In this document: one piece after another, positions 9,328 through 17,559 of the stretch | Layout: every line of letters starts with the position of its first letter | How positions within the stretch are numbered: the stretch's first letter is position 1 | DNA from: Methylobacterium sp. Leaf123 | GTDB taxonomy: Bacteria > Pseudomonadota > Alphaproteobacteria > Rhizobiales > Beijerinckiaceae | Length of the DNA stretch: 64,000 nucleotides | Direction: 5' to 3' | Assembly: GCF_001423405.1 (NCBI RefSeq) | Contig: NZ_LMNS01000040.1 | Span: forward strand, 111,610 to 175,609 | Made by a program: the position numbers and the translations under genes | The notes under the pieces: model-generated | The model's database searches: none | Told to the model about the DNA's origin: nothing | The model's input: only the letters and a program-made list of their open reading frames with translations

Positions 9328-9421
9328 ATGTAAAAAAGAGCATGATGTTCAATATCTCGGACTCCAGTATTGGCGTCTTCATGTCGGCACTTATTTAGGT
9401 CTGAAGACGGATGGAAAATTA

Positions 9422-9448
9422 GGGTTCCCGACCCACGCTCGGGAACCC
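9422..9448. terminator. hairpin between convergent genes
   Basis: GGGTTCCCGA (9422-9431) pairs perfectly with TCGGGAACCC (9439-9448) across a 7-nt loop. It lies between the converging SDR (8581-9327) and ECF41 (9520-10482) genes, where a bidirectional terminator is expected. There is no long T run, so termination strength is uncertain. Confidence 0.6.
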
Positions 9449-9519
9449 ATGTTCAGCACCGATCGATTGTCAGGAGTATGGAAAGAGTACATTTTCGTCA
9501 AAGCGCAGTCTGTCTTGGA

Positions 9520-10482
9520 TCACATGCCGAGCGTAGCGGCGACGTGCCGAAGCTTGTCGGGATTGCGCACCATGTAAATCGCGGCAATGCGTCCATTGCG
9601 GACATCAAGAGCCGTGGCCTGAAGCACACCGCCCCGATCGGAGCTGACATAACCAGGCAATCCGTCAATGATCGCAGTGCGAAGAAGGACGGGCTCGAAG
9701 TACGCCTTGGTTGAGAGTCCTGCGAAAAGACGAAGGAGTCGATCCATGCCGTGAATTACATTAGGATAGGCGAGAACGCGGCCGCCACCGTCCGACCTGA
9801 GTTCTACATCGGCGGCGAGCAGTCGTGTGAGCGCCGCTGTGTCGCCATCACGCGATGCGGCGAAGAAGGCACGCGCGATACGATCGGCCTCCTCCGGATC
9901 CACGTGATATCGTTGGCGCCCAGACTCGACATGTTTCCGCGCGCGCACTGCGAGCTGGCGCACGGCAGTTGGCTCACGATCTAACGCTGTTGCCACCTCG
10001 GACAGAGCAACCTCAAATACATCGTGCAGGAGAAATGCCGCTCGTTCTAGTGGGGATAGCCGTTCCAGCGCTAACATCAGCGTCATTGTTATGTCGTCGG
10101 AGACTGTCTCATTTGGCTCAATAGTGCCCATAAGCGGTTCTGGAAGCCAAGCGCCGACGTAGGTTTCACGCCGAGCCCGTGCCGATTTCATTTGATCGAG
10201 ACATAGTCGTGTCACAATACGTGTGAGGTAGGCGGCTGGCGTCGCAACCTCAGCCTGAACGCTGGACCAGCGCAGCCAAGCCTCTTGAAGAATATCTTCG
10301 GCCTCGCTCAATGAGCCAAGCATGCGGTAGCAGAGGCGCAGCAGTCTCGGCTTCTGTGCCTCGAACTCGGAAATTCGCCCGCTGTTCCGCGCAATTGGTT
10401 TGTCTGAGGATCCAGAGAGCATGCCCGCGCTCCACGGTGACGTCGCGAGATACCTCGCATGCAGGTCGCTACGTGAGGACAT
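9520..10482 (-). CDS. ECF41-family RNA polymerase sigma factor with SnoaL-like C-terminal domain
   Basis: 320 residues. Sigma-2 (LLRLCYRMLGSLSEAEDILQ) and sigma-4 (LSPLERAAFLLHDVF, LDREPTAVRQ) regions are followed by a ~115-residue NTF2/SnoaL-like extension. The three ECF41 signatures are all present: WLPEP between the sigma regions, DGGG, and the terminal NPDKL. In this family the C-terminal domain controls sigma activity instead of a separate anti-sigma factor, and the target promoter is TGTCACA-N16/17-CGTC. Six such promoters are found within this window, one upstream of this operon, indicating autoregulation. The gene overlaps the membrane-protein gene by 14 nt. The N-terminal ~30 residues may be an over-long start. 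Confidence 0.92.
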   Translation of the reverse strand: MSSRSDLHARYLATSPWSAGMLSGSSDKPIARNSGRISEFEAQKPRLLRLCYRMLGSLSEAEDILQEAWLRWSSVQAEVATPAAYLTRIVTRLCLDQMKSARARRETYVGAWLPEPLMGTIEPNETVSDDITMTLMLALERLSPLERAAFLLHDVFEVALSEVATALDREPTAVRQLAVRARKHVESGRQRYHVDPEEADRIARAFFAASRDGDTAALTRLLAADVELRSDGGGRVLAYPNVIHGMDRLLRLFAGLSTKAYFEPVLLRTAIIDGLPGYVSSDRGGVLQATALDVRNGRIAAIYMVRNPDKLRHVAATLGM

Positions 10483-10894
10483 GACGCTTTCGGGCGGATG
10501 TCATTTCGCGCCGAGCCCAGAGGACCAACGTGCTAGCGAAAATTGCCGTCAGCGACACGCCTGGGAAGTTGCGGGCAAGGGCGTACGGCGCACAGATTCC
10601 GACGAGCACCTCCCAGATATGGAAGAGAGCGTGACCGGCGAGCCAGACCGCACTGGCACTCCAGAGCAGACTCCGCGTCGCCAGCTTCAAGCCTCCGACA
10701 AGCACGGCTCCGGCAAGCAGTGCGAAAATCAGGCCAATTTCGCGCAGGATATGCTGATTGAATGGGCCGGTGGCGGGAACGCCGGACACATTGTCGTACC
10801 TGGTCACAGGTGCAACATGCATCGAAAGGCCGTTTGCCGCCAGGATCAGCCCGTACAAGGCTGCGAAGGACAGGCAGGAAGATGAGGCACGCAT
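10469..10894 (-). CDS. four-helix integral membrane protein, ECF41-associated, copy 1
   Basis: 141 residues with four predicted transmembrane helices and the conserved segment TGPFNQHILREIGLIF, plus GHALFHIWEVLVGIC. A paralogue with the same layout (TGPYNQHFLRDIGLIF, GHALFHFWEVAVGIC) is at 17076-17471, also directly before an ECF41 gene. Its start shares one base with the stop of the NmrA-like gene (TGATG), and its end overlaps the sigma gene by 14 nt. The His/Trp/Glu residues in helix 3 are conserved between copies. Function unknown; the strict linkage to ECF41 suggests a membrane sensor, or a DoxX-like redox component. Confidence 0.8.
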   Translation of the reverse strand: MRASSSCLSFAALYGLILAANGLSMHVAPVTRYDNVSGVPATGPFNQHILREIGLIFALLAGAVLVGGLKLATRSLLWSASAVWLAGHALFHIWEVLVGICAPYALARNFPGVSLTAIFASTLVLWARREMTSARKRHVLT

Positions 10895-11658
10895 CAGGCG
10901 CTCCTACCGTTCCCGGTCGAGGCGGTTAACCAGGCATCGAATCGCGTCGGCATGATGCGCGCATTTACGCCCGGCGTCAGCGTGGTGTCCGTTATCGGGA
11001 CGCCAAAATAGGGAGCCGCCGGATCGACCACGATCCTGCGTGGATCGTCTCGGTGACCGAGCCAGGTGCCAACGAACTCGGCAAAAGGTGCGCGTTCCGG
11101 TCCAGCAATCTCAACGATGCCGTTCACGGGTTCGGCAACTACGGCTTCTGCAAGCGCCTGAGCGACGTCGCGCGAGGCGATCGGTTGCATAGCTGCCGGA
11201 GAAAGGCGGACGAGGCCGCCTTCCGTCCCCTCGTCCGCGATAGATCCCATGAATTCGAAGAACTGCGTCGCGCGAATAATTGTGTAGGGGACGCTCGCCG
11301 CCGCGATCAGTTCCTCCTGCGCTAGCTTGGCTCGTAAGTAGGCTGGGGCTTGTGGTCTGTCAGAGCCAACAACCGACAGAGCGACGTGGCGGCAAACGCC
11401 AGCCACTGATTCAGCCCGGAGAAGGTTGCGTCCCGAGGTCCGAAAGAACGCCATTACGTCAGCATCCTCGAAGGACGGCGAGTTAGCGACATCGATAACG
11501 CCTTGCGCGCCGTGCAGCGCTGCAGCGAGCCCCTCGCCGGTCAGCGTGTTCACACCCGAGGCAGGCGAAGCGGGTACTGCGTCATGGCCTAGCCTGCGAA
11601 GAAGGGCGACGACTTGACGGCCAATCAGCCCGGTCCCACCGATGACGACGATCTTCAT
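10894..11658 (-). CDS. NmrA-like NAD(P)-binding protein (atypical SDR), copy 2
   Basis: 254 residues, the same length as copy 1 at 3866-4630, and starting MKIVVIGGTGLIGRQVV, a Rossmann nucleotide-binding motif. The TQFFEFMGSIAD stretch and PIASRDVA are shared with both paralogues. ATG at 11658 follows GAGAGACAACC. It is the first gene of the operon NmrA-like / membrane protein / ECF41, read from a perfect ECF41-type promoter at 11733-11707. ECF41 genes are known to sit beside oxidoreductase or epimerase (COE) genes; an NAD(P)-binding epimerase-like protein fits that partner class. Substrate unknown. Confidence 0.87.
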   Translation of the reverse strand: MKIVVIGGTGLIGRQVVALLRRLGHDAVPASPASGVNTLTGEGLAAALHGAQGVIDVANSPSFEDADVMAFFRTSGRNLLRAESVAGVCRHVALSVVGSDRPQAPAYLRAKLAQEELIAAASVPYTIIRATQFFEFMGSIADEGTEGGLVRLSPAAMQPIASRDVAQALAEAVVAEPVNGIVEIAGPERAPFAEFVGTWLGHRDDPRRIVVDPAAPYFGVPITDTTLTPGVNARIMPTRFDAWLTASTGNGRSA

Positions 11659-11706
11659 GGTTGTCTCTCGTCTGCGCACGCCGATATCGAGGCCGGCTCG
11701 TGCGCT

Positions 11707-11733
11707 GACGAGGTAGCAGACAGCATTGTGACA
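11707..11733 (-). promoter_or_regulatory. ECF41-type promoter of the NmrA/membrane protein/ECF41 operon
   Basis: On the minus strand TGTCACA (11733-11727), a 16-bp spacer and CGTC (11710-11707). It lies 49 bases upstream of the first operon gene at 11658. It implies that the ECF41 factor activates its own operon. A second copy faces the other way 86 bp further right, for the cyclase gene. Confidence 0.78.
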
Positions 11734-11818
11734 TCGACTGCCGACGGTGTCTGTCCGGCCGAACGCAACCTACTCGGCCTCAATGACATCGGAACTGCTG
11801 TCTCCGATCATCGCTCGA

Positions 11819-11845
11819 TGTCACAGGTGAGACGAGCGCCTCGTC
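11819..11845 (+). promoter_or_regulatory. ECF41-type promoter of the nucleotide cyclase gene
   Basis: TGTCACA at 11819-11825, 16-bp spacer, CGTC at 11842-11845. It lies 54 bases before ATG 11899. Its position makes all start codons upstream of it for the cyclase unlikely. Confidence 0.77.
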
Positions 11846-11898
11846 CATGTTCTGCGCGCCGGGTAAAAACAGTCTCGGTCGGCAACCTAGTAAGCACC

Positions 11899-13338
11899 AT
11901 GAAATTGAGCACTGGCACCCGCCTGATGAGGTCAATGGCACGCGGTGAGCTCTGGGCCCGAAGTCCCGACGCAGGCACACTCGGGCGACGCGTTGCAGCG
12001 GCGCTCACCGAGGAGCGGCAGCGGAGCGGGCGGCTTGGCGCGCACGCGCTGACCCTAGCATATGTCAGCATCGCTATTTGGTGTGCCTTAGTCCATCCTT
12101 GGCCTGGGGCTGTCTTCTACCTTGGTCTCGTGGCCGGCTTCATTTTGCTGGCACTTGCATGGCGGCGTCTCTCACTACGGCCTATGCCGTCGCTCATGAT
12201 CCTTGGCTTTGTCCTGGCGAACGCCGCCCTACTAACGGCCACTCTGCTTGTCCCGAACCCTTTCGAACCGCCACCCTGGCCCATACAAATGAAACTGCGG
12301 CCGCCCGCGTTCCCGTTCTTTTTGATGCTGGTGGCTTGGTCAACCTTCGCGCTATCACCGCGGCTGGTGGTCGGCTCAGGGCTGATCGTTGTCGTGACAT
12401 GGAGTGTTGGGATCGGCATCGTGGCGCTCCGGCCCGATGCACAACTCGGCTTTGGATTGCCGGGCGCGGATCCCACGGCTTTGGCACACTACCTTGATCC
12501 GACGTTCATTGATGCCGCTGCATGGGCAACAAGCGTATTTACAGCCTGTTTGATTACAGGAATCCTTGCCGTTGTCGTGCACCATACGCAAAAACTGGTT
12601 GCAGCTCAGGCACGTGTCGAGCGCGCCCGCGATAATCTTGCACGTCACGTCTCTGCTAATCTCGTCGAAGAATTGGCCGAACTTGACGAGCCGTTCGGCC
12701 CTCCTCGCGTTCAGGACGCCGCAATCCTTTTCGCCGACGTGATCGGGTTCACGGGCCTGTGCGAAGGACGCTCGCCGCAGGCTGTCATGGCGATGCTGCG
12801 CGGCTTCCACGAGCGCATGGCCGGTTGTGTATTCGCGGCCGGAGGAACACTCGACAAGTTCGTAGGTGACAGCGTTATGGCGACTTTCGGGACCCCTAAA
12901 CCAGGTCCACGAGACGCCACCAACGCGCTCGCCTGTGCTCGCAAGATGCTGGCTAGTCTCGACGCCTGGAACAACGAGCGTCGCGCCAACGACGAACCTG
13001 TTCTGCACATCGGAATCGGACTCCATTTCGGGCCGGTCGTGCTTGGCAACGTTGGCCACGAGCAGAGGCTCGAATACGCGGTGCTCGGCGACACGGTGAA
13101 CGTTGCGAGCCGTCTTGAAGCGTTAAGCCGAGATCTCCAGACGTCGCTCGTAATCAGTCATACCCTAATCGAACAGATCCGCCTTGAGGTCGGCGAGTGC
13201 ACCGTTGTAGGCATGCAGCGACATGCACCTGTAGTCGTCCGGGGGCGGGAGCAGGCAACAGACGTCTGGATCTTGGCCGAGCGCGTGTGCAAGGCTTGTC
13301 CTCCGATCTCCGAGACCGAGGTCACAACCGCGGCCTGA
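11899..13338 (+). CDS. membrane-anchored class III adenylate/guanylate cyclase
   Basis: 479 residues from ATG 11899. The first ~250 residues hold about six transmembrane helices. After a short linker comes the class III catalytic domain: ILFADVIGFTGL with metal-binding D280, FVGDSVMATFG with D324, and the transition-state Asn/Arg pair in LGDTVNVASRLEAL. The enzyme makes cAMP (or cGMP) at the inner membrane. The open frame continues upstream to 11614, but the ECF41-type promoter at 11819-11845 and the overlap with the divergent gene argue for the shorter start. No strong ribosome site precedes ATG. The ECF41 link is unusual: it would couple second-messenger production to this stress sigma factor. 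Confidence 0.87.
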   Translation: MKLSTGTRLMRSMARGELWARSPDAGTLGRRVAAALTEERQRSGRLGAHALTLAYVSIAIWCALVHPWPGAVFYLGLVAGFILLALAWRRLSLRPMPSLMILGFVLANAALLTATLLVPNPFEPPPWPIQMKLRPPAFPFFLMLVAWSTFALSPRLVVGSGLIVVVTWSVGIGIVALRPDAQLGFGLPGADPTALAHYLDPTFIDAAAWATSVFTACLITGILAVVVHHTQKLVAAQARVERARDNLARHVSANLVEELAELDEPFGPPRVQDAAILFADVIGFTGLCEGRSPQAVMAMLRGFHERMAGCVFAAGGTLDKFVGDSVMATFGTPKPGPRDATNALACARKMLASLDAWNNERRANDEPVLHIGIGLHFGPVVLGNVGHEQRLEYAVLGDTVNVASRLEALSRDLQTSLVISHTLIEQIRLEVGECTVVGMQRHAPVVVRGREQATDVWILAERVCKACPPISETEVTTAA

Positions 13339-13717
13339 ACATTTTCAAACCCGAGATCATTCTTGAAGCGGCATGTCCGTTTTGAGAAAAGCTCGCATAG
13401 GCTTCGAATGAGCAGATCAAGCGTTAAGCTGAAGGTCCGCCTCCTGACCAATGGCCAAGGTCCGGAAGCCACCCTTTGCAGCTGCTGCAAACGTTCGCTC
13501 TCAGGCTCTTGGAGAAGCAGCTTCGGACGACTGAAACAGGTCGAAAGAGACCATTCGCTCTAGGAATTCGTCGAGGGGAAACGGTCATCCACTGGCGATA
13601 AGTTCGACTTCTCATCGCACATGTCACATCCGCCGACCCAGTCTCGTCCCTGTGGATGACGCGCGTTTCGCGATCCTAACGAGCTAGGCGCACGCGTGTC
13701 CCACGAAAGGGATAACG
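13339..13717. other. intergenic stretch holding a promoter
   Basis: About 380 bases after the cyclase gene. No credible gene is seen on either strand. The right part holds the ECF41-type promoter at 13622-13648. Confidence 0.5.
13622..13648 (+). promoter_or_regulatory. ECF41-type promoter of the MBL-fold hydrolase gene
   Basis: TGTCACA at 13622-13628, 16-bp spacer, CGTC at 13645-13648, followed 70 bases later by the MBL-fold gene start at 13718. Confidence 0.76.
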
Positions 13718-14665
13718 ATGACTACTGTAGTACCTGCCAATGCCGGACGAACCGATCCAGGATATGCTGGCCCTCCGCGTGTGGGGGGTGAGGAGTTGGT
13801 GCCCTCGCGCTACGCGGTGCGGATCGGTGATATCGACGTGCTAGTTGTCAGCGATGGAGTGCTGCCGCTCCCGACCAAGATGCTGGGACACAACGTCGAA
13901 CCGGCCGTAAGGGCAGCTTGGTTGAACGATATGTTCCTGCCGCAGGACGCGTTCGACTGGTCGCTGAACGTGGTTGTGGTCCGCAGCGGCGGCCAGACTG
14001 TCCTCATCGACGCCGGGTTGGGGCTGGATCCGAACCTGAACCTGCCGCGGGCCGGGCAACTGTTCAGGCGATTGGAGGCCGTTGGCATTGATCTCGCGGC
14101 TGTGACGGACGTGGTGCTAACTCACATGCACATGGACCATGTCGGCGGCCTCCTCGTCGACGGAGTGAAGGAGCGGCTGCGCTCGGACCTGCGGATCCAC
14201 GTGGCGGCTGCCGAGGTCAAATTCTGGGAGGCGCCCGACTTTACTCACGTCAACATGCCACAGGGATTCCCTGACGCGCTTCGGGCGGCCGCCAAGCGGT
14301 TCGCGCAAGAGTACCGCAGCCAGTTGCGGCTGTTCGACGAGGAGCACCAGGTCGCGCCGGGGGTGATCGTCCAGCGCACCGGCGGCCACACTCCTGGGCA
14401 CAGTGTGGTCCGCTTGGCATCCGGCGGCGACCGGCTGACGTTCGCCGGCGATGCCGTGTTCACGGTCGGGTTCGAGCACCCCGACTGGCACAACGGCTTC
14501 GAACACGATCCCGAGGAGGCGGCTCGCGTTCGCATCCGGCTCCTGCGGGAACTGGCGGCGACCGGCGAGCAGTTGATCGCCACGCACCTGCCGTTCCCGT
14601 CCGTCGGTCGGGTCGCGGTTGATGGCGACGCATTTCGGTGGGTTCCCGTGTTCTGGGACTACTGA
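13718..14665 (+). CDS. metallo-beta-lactamase-fold hydrolase
   Basis: 315 residues. The metal site is visible as LTHMHMDHVGG (HxHxDH), a downstream histidine in GGHTPGHS, the bridging aspartate in FAGDAVF, and a C-terminal THLPFPS histidine. The layout fits the lactonase/AttM-AiiA-like branch of the superfamily, which opens lactone rings or hydrolyses esters, but substrate cannot be read from sequence. AAAGGGATAACG precedes ATG. Transcription from an ECF41-type promoter 70 bases upstream is likely. Confidence 0.88.
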   Translation: MTTVVPANAGRTDPGYAGPPRVGGEELVPSRYAVRIGDIDVLVVSDGVLPLPTKMLGHNVEPAVRAAWLNDMFLPQDAFDWSLNVVVVRSGGQTVLIDAGLGLDPNLNLPRAGQLFRRLEAVGIDLAAVTDVVLTHMHMDHVGGLLVDGVKERLRSDLRIHVAAAEVKFWEAPDFTHVNMPQGFPDALRAAAKRFAQEYRSQLRLFDEEHQVAPGVIVQRTGGHTPGHSVVRLASGGDRLTFAGDAVFTVGFEHPDWHNGFEHDPEEAARVRIRLLRELAATGEQLIATHLPFPSVGRVAVDGDAFRWVPVFWDY

Positions 14666-14899
14666 TTGGATGGAGCCTGTGCTGCCCCAGTCCTCAGTTG
14701 AAAGCGGGGTCCGCGCACGGGTGACTCATCGACAATCGTTCATCCTCGGGATTTCTCCCGAGGATGCGCTTCCGTGTCATGGCGCGCCTTCCCAGCAGGT
14801 TTGAACCGGAACTTTTTTCCAGGGCCGCCTCGTCCCAGGCATCCCACAAGGCCAAGTCCTCGCTAGGCCCACATCAGGCGCATAAATTTTCCGCGCCGA

Positions 14900-14927
14900 T
14901 GTCACAATGCGAGGAGCGCTTCTCGTC
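14900..14927 (+). promoter_or_regulatory. ECF41-type promoter of NmrA-like copy 3
   Basis: TGTCACA at 14900-14906, 17-bp spacer, CGTC at 14924-14927. The downstream gene starts at 14975. A 17-bp spacer is within the described range for ECF41 promoters. Confidence 0.74.
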
Positions 14928-14974
14928 ATGTCCACGACGGTCCCGATGGGACTGGACTCAAGATGGAGCGTCAC

Positions 14975-15733
14975 ATGAAGATCGTCGTCATCGGTGGCAC
15001 TGGGCTAATTGGCTCGCAGGTCGTCGCCGACCTGAGGAGCGTTGGCCACGAGGTGCTTGCGGCCTCGCCTAATACAGGGGTGAACGCTGTTACGGGCGAG
15101 GGGCTCGCGGATGCGTTGCAGGGCGCCGACGTCGTCGTCGATGTCGCCAACTCGCCCTCCTTTGCCGACGACGCGGTGATGGACTTCTTCGTCCGCGCCG
15201 GACGGAATCTCGCAGAGGCTGAGAAAGCTGCGGGCGTAACGCATCACGTGGCGCTCTCGGTGGTGGGGACCGAGCACCTGCTCGACAGTGGCTACTTCCG
15301 AGCCAAGCTTGCCCAAGAGGAATTGATCGCCTCGGCGGGCGTGCCCTGGACTGTGGTCCGCGCCACGCAGTTCTTCGAGTTCGTCGGCACGATTGCGAAC
15401 GCGGCAATCATCGACGGTGTTGCGCGAGTGACCTCCGCGTCGATCCAGCCGATCGCATCGGCTGACGTGGCCGCGAAGGTCGCCGAAGCCGCGCTCGCAC
15501 CACCCCGAAACGGCGTGGTCGAGATCGCCGGCCCTGAGCGGCTTCCGATGGTCGAGTTGGTGAAGCGCTACTTCGACGGCATCGGCGAAGCGCGTGATGT
15601 CATCACGGACGACACCGCACCATATTTTGGGGTGCTTCTCGAAGACCGCTGGCTGACACCCACCGGTGACGCGTGGCTGTCGAACCGGCGCTATAGCGAC
15701 TGGCTGGCAGCGCAGCCTAAGCGCGTGGCCTGA
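14975..15733 (+). CDS. NmrA-like NAD(P)-binding protein (atypical SDR), copy 3
   Basis: 252 residues starting MKIVVIGGTGLIGSQVV. Very similar to copy 2 (10894-11658): both share GVxAVTGEGLAxAL, a VANSPSF segment, TQFFEF and PIAS-DVA. GGAG lies 6 nt before ATG 14975. It has its own ECF41-type promoter and is followed 12 nt later by a small gene, a likely two-gene operon. It probably reduces or epimerises a small electrophile using NAD(P)H; substrate unknown. Confidence 0.87.
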   Translation: MKIVVIGGTGLIGSQVVADLRSVGHEVLAASPNTGVNAVTGEGLADALQGADVVVDVANSPSFADDAVMDFFVRAGRNLAEAEKAAGVTHHVALSVVGTEHLLDSGYFRAKLAQEELIASAGVPWTVVRATQFFEFVGTIANAAIIDGVARVTSASIQPIASADVAAKVAEAALAPPRNGVVEIAGPERLPMVELVKRYFDGIGEARDVITDDTAPYFGVLLEDRWLTPTGDAWLSNRRYSDWLAAQPKRVA

Positions 15734-15745
15734 GGGACCCGGCCG

Positions 15746-16186
15746 ATGGATGCGGCCTACGTTTCGGCGCTCTCCGCGCTTGCGGGTTCCGCCATCGGCG
15801 CGATGGCCTCGTTCGCGACCACATGGCTGACGCAACACAGTCAAGAGAGTGCAACTCTGCTGGTGCAGGATCGCGCGCGACGGGAAGCGCTTTACGGCGA
15901 GTTCATCCGGGAGGCGTCGACCCTGTTCGGCGACGCCTTCCGGCATGACCTCGACGACCCGGCCAAACTGGTGAACCTCTATGCCATCGTCAACAAGATC
16001 CGGCTCTTCGGAGAGCCGGAGACTCTCCACGAGGCGGAGCGTGTCATGCAGCGCATCGGCGAGACTTACTTCGCCCCGAACAAGGATCTCTCCGCCTTCG
16101 CGGACATCCACCACGCCAGAGGTCTTGACCCGCTCTGCGCGTTTTCGATGGTCTGCCGCAGGGAACTCGCAATCGCCCGGCGTTGA
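15746..16186 (+). CDS. hypothetical protein with N-terminal membrane anchor
   Basis: 146 residues. Residues ~5-28 are a hydrophobic, Ala/Gly-rich helix (ALAGSAIGAMASFATTW) that should anchor it in the inner membrane. The remainder is a soluble helical domain with AxxxREALYGEFIREASTLF and NLYAIVNKIRLF segments, a pattern seen in widespread uncharacterised proteins of this size. It lies 12 nt after NmrA-like copy 3 and converges on the broken ECF41 gene. Function not recognised. Confidence 0.7.
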   Translation: MDAAYVSALSALAGSAIGAMASFATTWLTQHSQESATLLVQDRARREALYGEFIREASTLFGDAFRHDLDDPAKLVNLYAIVNKIRLFGEPETLHEAERVMQRIGETYFAPNKDLSAFADIHHARGLDPLCAFSMVCRRELAIARR

Positions 16187-16189
16187 GGC

Positions 16190-17089
16190 TCAGTGAAGCA
16201 TCGGCGCTCCTGCTGCTCCTCCGAACAGCGTGGCCATACGTTCGAGCTTGTCCGGGTTGCGGGTGAAGTAGATGCCACCGATCAGGCCGCCCTGGATATC
16301 CAGGGTGACGGTCTGGAATGTTCCGCCCGGCCCCAAGGCTGAAGTAGCCCGGTAGGCCATCGATCCAGAGGTCTCGCAGCTTCTGAGCACGCTGGATCCA
16401 CGACTTCCGCGCAGCCCCCTCGAACATGCGCCTGACCTTGTCGATCCCGACGATGGGCCGGGGGAATGCGTGGACCTTTCCGCCACCATCGGAGTGCACG
16501 ATGACGGCATCGGCGAGCATGCTGCGGAGCGCCGAAATGTCGCCTGCCGCCGACGCCTCGAAGAAGGCTTTGGCGATGCGTGCCCCCTCTTCCCTTTCGA
16601 CGGGGAAGCGCGGACGTGCCAACGGCACATGTTTCCTGGCTCTCGCTGCGAGCTGACGGACAGCTGGCGGCTCACGCTGAAGTGTCGCCGCGATCTCCGC
16701 AAGCGGAACCGCGAAGACGTCATGCAGGAGGAACGCTGCTCGCTCCAAGGGTGAGAGGCGCCCCAAGGCGAGCATCAGCGTGAGCGTCAGGTCATCGCCA
16801 GGGGCTTCGTCTGGAGCCATGGCAACGGGTTCGGGCAACCACGTTCCAAAGTAGGTCTCTCGCCGCATCCGGGCTGACTTCATGACGTCCAGGCAGAGCC
16901 GAGTGACCGTGCGCGACAGGAAGGCACCAGCCGACGCCACACCAGCATGGTCGACTGGCGCCAGCGGAGCCAGGCATCCTGCACGACATCCTCGGCCTCG
17001 CCGAGGGAACCGAGCATGCGATAGGCAAGCCTCACGAGCCGCGCCCGCTCATGTTCGAAAGCGAGAGTTGGATCATCAATGGTCGGCAT
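16190..17089 (-). pseudogene. ECF41-family sigma factor, disrupted by two frameshifts
   Basis: Translating three frames in turn gives a complete ECF41 protein. The N-terminal part (LVRLAYRMLGSLGEAEDVVQ) is read from ATG 17089. A shift near 16954-16957 leads into the frame carrying VTRLCLDVMKSARMRRETYF, WLPEP and HSDGGGK. A second shift near 16324-16340 leads into the frame ending IYFTRNPDKLERMAT. At the first break one missing G would restore frame when aligned to the intact copy at 9520-10482. Two independent indels suggest real decay, though assembly errors are possible. As in the intact copy, the start overlaps the membrane-protein gene by 14 nt. Confidence 0.82.
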
Positions 17090-17471
17090 GGCGGAACGAC
17101 CAGATGCTGAGGGCAACCGCGATAAGCGCAGGAAGTGTCACCGCGGGGAAGTCGCGGGGCAGAACCTCCGGCCCGCAAATGCCGACTGCAACCTCCCAGA
17201 AGTGGAACAGCGCATGCCCTGAGAGCCAGATTGCACCCATGCTCCAAAGCAGTACACGCGATCTGGGCCTCACCGCGCCGTATATAAATCCCGACCCGAT
17301 CAGCACGAAGATCAGGCCGATGTCGCGCAGGAAGTGCTGATTGTATGGGCCTGTCGTAGTCACGCCCGGCACCGCGAAGTACCACGCCTCCGGTGAGGCG
17401 AGCATGAAGATTCCGTTGCCGGCTAGTCCGGCACCGAGAAGGCCGGCCAGCACCGGAATAGATTTGCTCAT
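17076..17471 (-). CDS. four-helix integral membrane protein, ECF41-associated, copy 2
   Basis: 131 residues, four transmembrane helices, clearly a paralogue of the protein at 10469-10894: TTTGPYNQHFLRDIGLIF and GHALFHFWEVAVGIC match residue for residue in most places. ATG 17471 follows GGGGAGAGTGCA. It is preceded by an ECF41-type promoter and followed by the broken sigma gene with a 14-nt overlap. The intact reading frame suggests it remains functional although its sigma partner does not. Confidence 0.8.
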   Translation of the reverse strand: MSKSIPVLAGLLGAGLAGNGIFMLASPEAWYFAVPGVTTTGPYNQHFLRDIGLIFVLIGSGFIYGAVRPRSRVLLWSMGAIWLSGHALFHFWEVAVGICGPEVLPRDFPAVTLPALIAVALSIWSFRHADH

Positions 17472-17504
17472 TGCACTCTCCCCACGTGATTGGTCCACGA
17501 GGGT

Positions 17505-17531
17505 GACGACGCGCCTAGGCTGGATGTGACA
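17505..17531 (-). promoter_or_regulatory. ECF41-type promoter of the second membrane protein/ECF41 pair
   Basis: On the minus strand TGTCACA (17531-17525), a 16-bp spacer and CGTC (17508-17505), 33 bases upstream of the start at 17471. Presumably now served by the intact ECF41 protein from 9520-10482. Confidence 0.76.
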
Positions 17532-17559
17532 TGGGATCAATTTTATCTTGGGGCTCTCG

